NCBI GenBank assembly: GCA_965224495.1
Contig: CBDCZI010000017.1
Location: 1-64,000 of the forward strand
Reading direction: 5' to 3'
Length of the DNA stretch: 64,000 nucleotides
From: CBDCZI01 sp965224495
Lineage (GTDB): Bacteria > Bacteroidota > Bacteroidia > Cytophagales > JAAEPT01
Each line of letters starts with the position of its first letter. Position 1 is the stretch's first letter. The notes under the pieces are model-generated. The model was not told the DNA's origin. It ran no database searches and saw only the letters and a program-made list of their open reading frames with translations. A program made the translations under genes and the position numbers. Below are positions 54,455-62,794 of the stretch, piece after piece.

Positions 54455-55543
54455 TTGGTCGCATTTGTTGTCATATTACCCATTTTACTTTTCTATTTGA
54501 TTATAGGTGTTTGGGCGGAACGAAAAATCGCAGGATTTATTCAAGACCGCTTAGGTCCTATGGAAGTGGGTTACAAAGGTCTTTTACAGACTGTTGCGGA
54601 TGCCCTCAAGCTTATTCAAAAAGAAGAAATCATTGCTTATGCTGTAGATAAAAAGATTTTTATCCTCGCTCCTATTCTTATTTTTGTTTCTGTTTTTGCT
54701 GGTTTTGCGGTATTACCAATGGCTCCCGATTTAATTGGTTCGTCTTTAGAAATCGGTTTATTTTATATGATAGCTATCATTTCTTTAGATGTTATCGGTA
54801 TTTTATTGGCAGGATGGAGTTCTAATAGCAAATATGCCATTTACGGAGCAATGCGTGGTGTTGCTCAAATTATCTCTTACGAAGTTCCTCTTGGTCTTTC
54901 TGTTTTGAGTATGGTGGTTATTACTCAATCTTTAGATTTACAAGAAATTTGCTTTCAACAAAGTATTTTTGTTCCCGAAAACACCAATTATTTATTTGGA
55001 ATTACAGCGATAGATAGTAGTAAAATTGGTGGTTTCCTTTCTTGGAATATTATTCGTTTTCCCTTATCATTTATCGTTTTTATTATCTTTTTCATTACCA
55101 CATTAGCAGAGTCTAACCGTGCACCTTTTGATTTGCCCGAAGCAGAATCAGAGTTAATTGGTGGTTTTCAAACCGAATACGGAGGTTTTCGTTGGTCGGT
55201 AATTATGCTTGGAGAATACGCAATGATGCTATTAACTGGTTTATTGGGTGTGATTTTATTCTTTGGAGGGTGGTCAACTCCTCTACCAAATATTGGAAAT
55301 TTAGAATTGGCAAACTGGACAAGTGGTACCGTTGGTGAGTTATCGGGTTACATTTGGGGAACATTCTGGACAGTTGCCAAAGGTGCTGTTTGGATATTCA
55401 CACAAATGTGGGTCAGGTGGACGTACCCTCGTTTACGTATCGACCAATTGATGTATTTGGCGTGGAAAGTGTTAACACCTTTTAGCTTGGTAATGGTTTT
55501 GGTGGCGTGTATTTGGAAAATGTTAATGTTAAATGCAGGGTAG
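54455..55543 (+). CDS. nuoH: NADH-quinone oxidoreductase subunit H
   Basis: NuoH forms much of the quinone-binding chamber and links the peripheral and membrane arms of complex I. The 362-residue protein is almost all membrane helices. Signature segments are IGVWAERKIAGFIQDRLGPM near residue 20, LKLIQKEEIIAY, the acidic loop AESNRAPFDLPEAESELIGG, EYGGFRWSVIMLGEYAMML, and WVRWTYPRLRIDQLM near the end. The TTG at 54455 is a weak start; the frame is open back to 54428 and could begin at an ATT or ATA. It is the first gene of the run and overlaps nuoI by 11 bp. Confidence 0.95.
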   Translation: MVAFVVILPILLFYLIIGVWAERKIAGFIQDRLGPMEVGYKGLLQTVADALKLIQKEEIIAYAVDKKIFILAPILIFVSVFAGFAVLPMAPDLIGSSLEIGLFYMIAIISLDVIGILLAGWSSNSKYAIYGAMRGVAQIISYEVPLGLSVLSMVVITQSLDLQEICFQQSIFVPENTNYLFGITAIDSSKIGGFLSWNIIRFPLSFIVFIIFFITTLAESNRAPFDLPEAESELIGGFQTEYGGFRWSVIMLGEYAMMLLTGLLGVILFFGGWSTPLPNIGNLELANWTSGTVGELSGYIWGTFWTVAKGAVWIFTQMWVRWTYPRLRIDQLMYLAWKVLTPFSLVMVLVACIWKMLMLNAG

Positions 55544-56549
55544 TCGCAACACATATTGGGGCGATATAGCCGAAGGAATAACAACCCTACTTACAGGGCT
55601 GAAACTCACGTTTATACATTTCATCAAAGGATTTAAAAGCAACCGTCCGCCGATTGGAGTGAGTCACCCTGACTATATGAAACACGACGAGGGTATTTTC
55701 ACCTTGCAGTACCCCAATGAAAGTTTCCCCGTACCTGACAACGGACGTTACCGCTTAGACAATGTGATTGAAGACTGTATTGTCTGCGATAAATGTGTGA
55801 AAATATGTCCCGCTAATTGCATCGATATCGAAATGATTAGAAGTTCTGAGGAAATACGAAAAACTTCTGATGGCTCGTCTGTACGCTTGTATGCTTCTAC
55901 TTTTGACATTGATATGGCAAAATGTATGTATTGCGGTTTATGTACCACCGTTTGCCCTACCGAATGTTTAACGATGACTAAATCGTATGATTTTAGTGAA
56001 TTCAAATTAACTGATTTGGTTTACAATTACACCGATTTATCACCCGACCAAGCAAAACAAAAACAAGAAGATTGGGACGTTTTCCAAGTTGAAAAAAAGA
56101 AAAAAGCAGAGGCAAAAAAGGCTGAAGCTGAAGCAAACAAACCAAAAGGTGTTGCCCTGCCAAAAATTGGAGGTGTCGCCAAACCAAAAGTTAAAATACC
56201 TGTCCCTAAAGCTAAAACAACTGGTGTAAAGCCTAAAATAGTTGTTCCTACACCAAAATCAAGTACTGTAAAACCTAAAATGGTTATTCCTGTTCCTAAG
56301 AAAAAAACAGAAATAACCGAGAGTAACGAAAAGACAGCACAGCCAAAAATAGTTGTACCGAAACCCAATACAGCGGGTATTAAGCCTAAAATCGTTATTC
56401 CTGTCCCTAAAAAAAGAACGGGGGACGACACAACAAAAGAAAGCAAACCAAAAATAATTATCCCTGTTCCAAAGAAAAAAACAGACGCTACGGAAAAGAA
56501 AGCACAACCGAAAATTGTTATTCCAAAACCTAAAAAGAAAGACGACTAA
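55533..56549 (+). CDS. nuoI: NADH-quinone oxidoreductase subunit I with long Pro/Lys repeat tail
   Basis: The first 180 residues are a normal NuoI: amphipathic N-terminus (GITTLLTGLKLTFIHFIKGF), then two 4Fe-4S motifs, CIVCDKCVKICPANCI and CMYCGLCTTVCPTECL, carrying electrons towards quinone. Standard NuoI ends about there. This protein continues to 338 residues: a charged coiled part (EKKKKAEAKKAEAEANKP) and then seven repeats of the form PK(I/V/M)xxPxPK (KIPVPK, IVVPTPK, MVIPVPK, IVVPKPN, IVIPVPK, IIIPVPK, IVIPKPK). The tail is basic and probably disordered. ATG 55533 overlaps the nuoH stop, and nuoJ begins directly after. Confidence 0.93.
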   Translation: MQGSRNTYWGDIAEGITTLLTGLKLTFIHFIKGFKSNRPPIGVSHPDYMKHDEGIFTLQYPNESFPVPDNGRYRLDNVIEDCIVCDKCVKICPANCIDIEMIRSSEEIRKTSDGSSVRLYASTFDIDMAKCMYCGLCTTVCPTECLTMTKSYDFSEFKLTDLVYNYTDLSPDQAKQKQEDWDVFQVEKKKKAEAKKAEAEANKPKGVALPKIGGVAKPKVKIPVPKAKTTGVKPKIVVPTPKSSTVKPKMVIPVPKKKTEITESNEKTAQPKIVVPKPNTAGIKPKIVIPVPKKRTGDDTTKESKPKIIIPVPKKKTDATEKKAQPKIVIPKPKKKDD

Positions 56550-57059
56550 GTGGAAATTACACAAATCATATTTATACTCTTTTCTACACTTACTTTAGCA
56601 GGTGCGTTACTCGTTTTGTTATCTAATAATTTGATTTACAACGCAGTCGGTTTAATGACCAGTTTATTGGGAGTTGCCTCTATATTTGTATTCGCGGGAG
56701 CTGACTTTTTAGCCGTCACGCAACTTATGGTCTATGTTGGTGGTGTATTGACGTTAATGCTTTTCGGTATTATGCTTAGTAAGCGAGCGGATTTAGATAA
56801 TTCGGCAAAAGACACAACAACCAATATCTTTTGGGGAGGAGGTACAGCACTACTTGTTGGTGGTGGGCTAATTGCCTTGTTAGCTAAAATAGATTGGAAT
56901 AAAATACAGCAAATCACACCTCAAAAATCGACTATCTCTAAAATAGGCGAACAATTGCTAACCAATTATTTATTACCATTTGAAGTCATTGCCGTTTTGC
57001 TTTTAGTGGCTTTAGTTGGTGCAGTATTCATTGCTTCTAAAACTTTAAAAAAAGAATGA
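56550..57059 (+). CDS. nuoJ: NADH-quinone oxidoreductase subunit J
   Basis: A 169-residue membrane subunit with five helices. The conserved segment FLAVTQLMVYVGGVLTLMLF (about 53-72) contains the pi-bulge helix characteristic of NuoJ/ND6; LPFEVIAVLLLVALVGAVFI is the last helix. Start is GTG at 56550, immediately after the nuoI stop. The stop overlaps the nuoK ATG by four bases (ATGA), implying translational coupling. Confidence 0.94.
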   Translation: MEITQIIFILFSTLTLAGALLVLLSNNLIYNAVGLMTSLLGVASIFVFAGADFLAVTQLMVYVGGVLTLMLFGIMLSKRADLDNSAKDTTTNIFWGGGTALLVGGGLIALLAKIDWNKIQQITPQKSTISKIGEQLLTNYLLPFEVIAVLLLVALVGAVFIASKTLKKE

Positions 57060-57364
57060 TTCCGTTAACTTACTATATCGTTTTGGCAAGTTTACTCTTC
57101 GCTATCGGTTTGGCTATCGTTCTTGTAAAAAAGAATGTTGTTGTCGTTTTGATGGGCATCGAACTAATGCTTAACGCTTCTAATATTGTTTTAGTCGGTG
57201 TTTCACAAATTCACGGACTCAATCTTGACGGACAATTATTCGCTTTATTCACCATTGTAGTTGCCGTAGCCGAAAGTGCGATTATATTAGCTATCATTTT
57301 GCGAATGGTACGGCTGTATGGGACAACAGATTTGAATAAAATTAACCAAATAAAAGAAGCTTGA
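57056..57364 (+). CDS. nuoK: NADH-quinone oxidoreductase subunit K
   Basis: A 102-residue subunit with three helices. Two membrane Glu residues known to matter for proton transfer are present: VLMGIELMLNASNIVLVGVS and VVAVAESAIILAIILR. Length is standard. Overlaps nuoJ by four bases and nuoL (TTG start) by four. Confidence 0.95.
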   Translation: MIPLTYYIVLASLLFAIGLAIVLVKKNVVVVLMGIELMLNASNIVLVGVSQIHGLNLDGQLFALFTIVVAVAESAIILAIILRMVRLYGTTDLNKINQIKEA

Positions 57365-59566
57365 AAGACGTTTTAACACATATTGACTTAGCTATTTGGT
57401 TGCCTTACCTATTACTTGTAATACCGTTTTCGGTGTTTGTGAGCTTGATGGTTTTGGGACGTAAATTCAATAAATTCAGAGGAATTTACGCTACAACAAT
57501 GATGTTTATTTCGTTGTTTGTAGGTGTTTATATCTTCTCACAAATATGGTTTACACAAAGTATTTACATTGCAGAAGTGCCTTGGTTTAACCTTTCTGCT
57601 GTCGGTAAAATTGACTTAAACCTACATTTAGACCCTATTTCGGCTATTTTCATTGTCATTGTTTTATTCACTTCATTTTTAGTTCACCTTTTCTCTATCG
57701 AATATTTACGTGGCGACAATCATTTTGAAAAATATTTCGCCTATTTAGGACTATTTGTTTTCTCTATCGTTGGTGTTATTCTTGCTGAAAATTTATTTAT
57801 TGTTTTCTGTTTTTGGGAATTGGTTGGTTTTTCTTCTTACCTCCTTATTGGTTTTTATTACAAAAAAAACGAAGCCGTTCGTGCCAACAAAAAGGCGTTT
57901 ATAGTCAATCGTATCGGTGATTTAGGTTTTATTCTCGCTTTATTAACACTTTACACTTCATTTGGCACACTCAATATTGAAGCGTTGATGCACATTTTCA
58001 CAGAAGGTGCAAACAGTGGTTTCGATACTGCATTTATGAACACCTACCATTTAGATACACTTTCGTTTTACTTAATTGGCGGAGGTATTTTGAGTGGTGC
58101 AGTTGCCAAATCTTCTCAATTCCCTTTAAATGTATGGCTACCCAACGCAATGGAAGGTCCTACTCCCGTATCAGCATTAATTCACGCCGCTACAATGGTC
58201 GCCGCTGGGGTTTATTTGATTATCCGTACTTACTTTTTGTTTGCACCCGAAATATTAGAAATTATTGCTTTTATTGGTGCTATTACGGCTTTTATGGGGG
58301 CATTTGTAGCCATATCTCAACGAGACATTAAAAAAGTACTCGCCTACTCTACCATTTCTCAATTAGGTTATATGTTTATGGCTTTGGGTGTTGGTTCTAT
58401 CGACGGAGCGATGTTTCATTTGATGACCCACGCATTTTTCAAAGCAAGTTTGTTTTTAGGAGCTGGAGCGATTATTTACTCTTTACACAAATTCGAACAC
58501 AAAAAAGGAATTGATTTCGATACGCAAGATATGGCGTTTATGGGTGGTTTGAGAAAACAGATGCCAACTGTTTTTGCTTTTTATTTATTAGCAAGTTTGG
58601 CCTTGGTTGGCTTGCCTTTTACCAGTGGTTTTTTATCAAAAGAAGCGATTTTAATCAGTTCGTTAAATTGGGGAGTAACAAAAGGAGGTGTTTTTTTACT
58701 TGTCCCTGTTTTGGGTATCATTTCTGTTTTAATGACGGCGTTTTATATGACAAGACAGTTATTGATGGTGTTTTTTGGTGAAAATCGTTTACAAAAAGAA
58801 TTAAAATTAACGGACGAGGAGTTCAAAATTGATAAAGCACCTATTTTGATGCTTTTACCTATTATTATTTTAGGCTCACTTTCTTTATGGATTTTCTACA
58901 GTGTTAACCCTTTTGATGGAGAGAAAGGATGGTTTTTTGAAATTAATAAAACATTTGACATTATCCGTTGGATGTCAATTAGTCCGCTAAATATTGTTGA
59001 GCATCACATTTCACACACCACCGTTTCACTCATTAGCCTTTTGGAGGTTGGTCTTGGCGTTGCTGTTGCTTGGTATTTTTACAACCCAAACAAAAACACC
59101 ACTGCCCGACAATTACAACGTGGTGTTTTCAATCACTCCAATATCATTTACCGTTTGTCTTTCAACAACTGGTATTTAGATGAAATTTACCAATGGTTAT
59201 TTGTCTTACCTTTTTGGTTTTTTATCGGCTACGGCTGTTTTTATCGATAAAATAATCATTGAAGGAGCGGTTATGGTTTTTAAAGAATTGAATTTATATA
59301 TAAGTCGTACAGCCAAACGAATTGACAATAACATATTAGGAAACTTCATTGATTTCTTTGCTCGAATAAATGTTATCTTTGCACTTATCTTCGGTTTTAT
59401 TGACAAGTGGTTGATTGACGGTCTAGTCAAGCTGGTCGTTTGGACGATAGGGAAAATCGGTGCAATGACAAAAACAATACAATTAGGAAACGCCCAAAGC
59501 TTTGTTACAACAGCTATTCTTGGGTTTATTCTTTTATTTACAAGCTTATTTTACTTCTTATATTAA
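57361..59566 (+). CDS. nuoL: NADH-quinone oxidoreductase subunit L, one +1 frameshift near the C-terminus
   Basis: The largest antiporter-like subunit, which includes the lateral helix. From TTG 57361 the frame runs 629 residues to 59250, with LFSIEYLRGDNHFEKYFAYL, FWELVGFSSYLLIGFYYKKN, NAMEGPTPVSALIHAATMVA and DIKKVLAYSTISQLGYMFMA. It ends in PFWFFIGYGCFYR-stop. One surplus T in the T-run near 59218-59223 explains this: the next frame continues FLSATAVFIDKIIIEGAVM, RIDNNILGNFIDFFARI and FIDKWLIDGLVKLVVW to 59566, the normal NuoL C-terminal helices, for about 734 residues in all. The stop of the second frame lies four bases before nuoM. Error or genuine lesion undecided. Confidence 0.9.
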
Positions 59567-59570
59567 TATA

Positions 59571-61253
59571 ATGACAGCAAATTTACTTTCATACATTACA
59601 TTTATACCTCTGCTTTTTGCTTTGGTTATTTTGGTTTTACCTAAGAAATTTAATAACAGTTTCAAGTTTTTAGCACTTGGGGCTAGTATCGTACAAGTTG
59701 GTTTATTGGCACTTATTCTTGGCAATTATTCAACAGCCACTACTAACATTCCTTTTTCGGAAAATGCGTACCAATTGGTAGAAAAAACCGATTGGATTAG
59801 CTTTAGCTTGGGTTCTTTGGGGTATTTCAATGTGTATTATTTCTTGGGAATCGACGGAATAAGTTTGAGTATGCTAGGGCTTTCGGTGGTAATTTTATTA
59901 TTTGCTGTAATTGCAAGTTGGAAAATAGACACTAAATTAAGAGGTTATTTCGTATTGTTTTTAGTTTTAAACACCTCTATCATCGGTTGTTTTGTCGCCT
60001 TAGATGCTTTCTTGTTTTATGTGTTTTTTGAGTTTATGTTGCTTCCTATGTTTTTCCTTATCGGAATATGGGGAGGCGAACGAAGAGAATATGCCTCAAT
60101 CAAATTTTTCCTTTACACCTTATTTGGCTCTATTTTAATTTTAATCGTGTTTTTGGGACAATACGCAAGTGTCATCGACCCGATAGCAACTGCCGAAAAA
60201 GTTGGAATTAACGGACAAGAAATCATTGCAACGGTACAACAACAATTAGCTTCAGGGCAAATTGCTACCGAAAACTTAGTCCATTCATTTAGTATGGTCA
60301 ATTGGGCAGACAGAGCAAATTACATTCCTGATTCAGTATTTTACCGTTTGCCAAACGAAACAATGGATTTGGCTAAATGGGCATTTTTGGCATTACTCAT
60401 TGGTTTCGGAATCAAATTAGCCATCGTTCCTGTACATACTTGGTTACCTGACGCACACGTTGAAGCACCAACCGCAGGCTCGGTGATTTTGGCAGGTATC
60501 TTACTAAAAGTCGGAGGGTATGGTATCATCCGAATGGGCTATGCCGTTTTCCCACAAGAAGCAAACGATATGGCTTGGTGGGTTGCTTTAATAGGAATGA
60601 TTTCCATTCTTTATGGTGGTTACAACGCGTTAGCTCAACAAAACTTAAAAAAACTAATCGCCTACAGTTCTGTTGGACATATGGGATTTGTCTTATTAGG
60701 CTTGGCTTCTGCAACTGTTGAAGGTGTAAATGGTGCTGTCTATCAAATGTTTGCTCACGGGCTGATTGCTTCGATGCTATTTATATTAGCAGGTGTTTTG
60801 TATGACCGAACACACAATTTGGAAATAGAAAATTACAGAGGAATCGCTTCAAAAATGCCTCATTACACGGCTTTTGTAACGATTGCTTTTTTCGCTTCGT
60901 TAGGTTTGCCTGGTTTTGCTGGGTTTATCGCTGAGATTATGGTATTTATCGGTGCATTTATGAGTGAGACAGTCAATGGCTTAGTTCCTCGATGGATGGT
61001 TGCGGTGAGTTTATTAGGCTTAGTTCTCGGTGCTTCGTATTATTTATGGACATTACAACGCGTTTTCTTTGGCGAGTTTTGGGTTAAAACAAAAGTTATT
61101 GCAGAAGAGAAATTAACCGATTTGACTATCAGAGAATACATTTTATTGTTGCCTTTGACCTTGTTAATTATCGCTTTTGGTATTTTCCCCAACCTCCTAT
61201 TAAACTACATTACCCCTGCGGTTACAGGATTAGTTCAATTATTAAGTAAATAA
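59571..61253 (+). CDS. nuoM: NADH-quinone oxidoreductase subunit M
   Basis: A 560-residue antiporter-like proton-pumping subunit. It starts at ATG 59571 (MTANLLSYITFIPLLFAL), four bases after the mended end of nuoL; an in-frame TTG upstream at 59502 is inside nuoL. Family motifs: YFLGIDGISLSMLGLSVVIL, YVFFEFMLLPMFFLIGIWGG with the essential Glu, LPDAHVEAPTAGSVILAGIL, and LKKLIAYSSVGHMGFVLLGL. About 65 residues between 190 and 280 (EKVGINGQEIIATVQQQLAS) form a loop longer than in E. coli NuoM, common in Bacteroidota. Stop and nuoN start overlap by one base. Confidence 0.95.
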   Translation: MTANLLSYITFIPLLFALVILVLPKKFNNSFKFLALGASIVQVGLLALILGNYSTATTNIPFSENAYQLVEKTDWISFSLGSLGYFNVYYFLGIDGISLSMLGLSVVILLFAVIASWKIDTKLRGYFVLFLVLNTSIIGCFVALDAFLFYVFFEFMLLPMFFLIGIWGGERREYASIKFFLYTLFGSILILIVFLGQYASVIDPIATAEKVGINGQEIIATVQQQLASGQIATENLVHSFSMVNWADRANYIPDSVFYRLPNETMDLAKWAFLALLIGFGIKLAIVPVHTWLPDAHVEAPTAGSVILAGILLKVGGYGIIRMGYAVFPQEANDMAWWVALIGMISILYGGYNALAQQNLKKLIAYSSVGHMGFVLLGLASATVEGVNGAVYQMFAHGLIASMLFILAGVLYDRTHNLEIENYRGIASKMPHYTAFVTIAFFASLGLPGFAGFIAEIMVFIGAFMSETVNGLVPRWMVAVSLLGLVLGASYYLWTLQRVFFGEFWVKTKVIAEEKLTDLTIREYILLLPLTLLIIAFGIFPNLLLNYITPAVTGLVQLLSK

Positions 61254-62739
61254 TGAAAACCCTTTTACAAACCCTACTTTCAGATACAGGAAACCTTCTG
61301 CCTGAGCTTTATTTGACAGCAGTGTTGCTCTTATTTATTTTAGCAACACCGTTTTTCAAATCATTTATTGCTCGTTTTGGTGGATGGATAGCTTTGTTTT
61401 CCTTACTGCCTTTGGTTGTACTTTATTGCAAACAATTTCAGTTGTTAGAAAGCCAAAACACACTCCAACTCTATGGAAATATGCTTTTATTGGATAAACA
61501 GACCTTGTTTTTCAAATACCTATTTCTTGCAAGTGCTGTGATTTACTATTTCTATTATTTGGTTAGCAACAAAAAAGACGATGACGAACAAATAGGCGAA
61601 TACCACTTCTTAATTTTCTCCTCTTTGTTAGGTTTAAATTTTGTAGTGATGGCGTCCAACCTGTTGATGGCATTTTTATCGTTTGAAATCGTCTCTATCG
61701 CTTCTTACGCTTTGGTTTTATTTGGCAACAACAAACAACGCCCCGAAGCAGGTATCAAATACATTATTTTCGGAGCGGTCTCAACTGCCATTATGCTGTT
61801 TGGGGCATCTATTATTTATGCTTTAAATGGTTCATTGAATTTTTCGACACTATTCAACACCACTTTAATTGCAGGACAAGATTACTCGCTTGTTGTTTAT
61901 TTATTTTCAGGAATGTTCTTGGTCGGTGGGTTATTCAAACTATCCATTTTCCCTTTTCATATTTGGGTTCCTGACGTTTACCAAACCGTACCTGTTAAGT
62001 TAGCATCTTTCTTTTCTTACGCTCCCAAAGTAGCTGGTTTAGCTTTTGTATTAAATGTTATGGACGCCATTACAGAAGAAAAAAGTCGCTCTATCTTAGC
62101 TCTATTCTTAGGCGTAATTTTGATAATTACTTTGTTTGTAGCCAACCTATCGGCATTAAGACAACAAAACGCTAAACGTTTATTAGCCTATTCTTCCATT
62201 ACACATTCCGCTTATTTGTTGGTTGGTGTGTTTGCTTACAGTCAAGCAGGCGTTGAAAGTGCAATGTACTATTCGTTAGTATATCTATTTTTAAATTTCG
62301 CAGGGTTTTATTTAATCGAAATGCTAATAAAAATTTCTAGTAACGAACAAATTAAGTCTTTTAGTGGTTTAGGTGTAAAGTATCCGTTGTTGGGTGTACT
62401 CGTTGTCTTGACGATGATTGCCTTAACAGGTTTGCCACCAACTATCGGATTTATGGGGAAAATGTGGGTGTTTTTATCCGTATTCAACCATCCAAATTTT
62501 GCGTTAAATAACATTTATTTTTGGGTTTTACTTCTCGGACTAATCAATGTCGCCATTGCTTTATTCTATTATTTAAAAATCCCTTTCTATATGTTTTTTT
62601 CGTTCAAAGGAGAATAATTTTAAAGAAAAAGAAACGCTAAGCCAAAAAATATTGGGAGTAGTGTTATCTTTACCATTATTCGTATTGTTTTTCTTTAACG
62701 ATTGGTTATTTGAACTCGTTCATTTATTCACAAACTAGA
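61253..62739 (+). CDS. nuoN: NADH-quinone oxidoreductase subunit N, +1 frameshift(s) at the C-terminus
   Basis: The third antiporter-like subunit. From ATG 61253 the frame runs 454 residues to a stop at 62617, with MAFLSFEIVSIASYALVLFG, FKLSIFPFHIWVPDVYQTVP and NAKRLLAYSSITHSAYLLVG. It ends in MFFSFKGE-stop, short of the last helix. In the next frame NNFKEKETLSQKILGVVLSL and PLFVLFFF continue as expected, so one extra base lies at about 62606-62612. That frame stops at 62714 after FNGLVI; a further surplus G at 62700/62701 would give FNDWLFELVHLFTN ending at 62739, a more usual NuoN tail of about 494 residues in total. I use the longer end. Confidence 0.85.
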
Positions 62740-62794
62740 AGGCAAAACAAAAAGTTGTATTTTAAATAGGTTAACGCCTTAATTGATAAAAATA

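Noticed and set aside
56027..56564. Long minus-strand frames opposite nuoI
   Set aside because: They are the reverse of the Pro/Lys repeat tail, giving Phe/Gly/Leu-rich strings; not real genes.
59180..59566. A 128-residue small membrane protein gene after nuoL
   Set aside because: Its sequence (IDKIIIEGAV, FIDKWLIDGLVKLV) is the normal C-terminus of NuoL in the next frame; it is the frameshifted tail, not a separate gene.
12608..62612. Programmed +1 ribosomal frameshifting at the shifted genes
   Set aside because: The sites share no slippery sequence, slow codon or structure, and affect unrelated genes.
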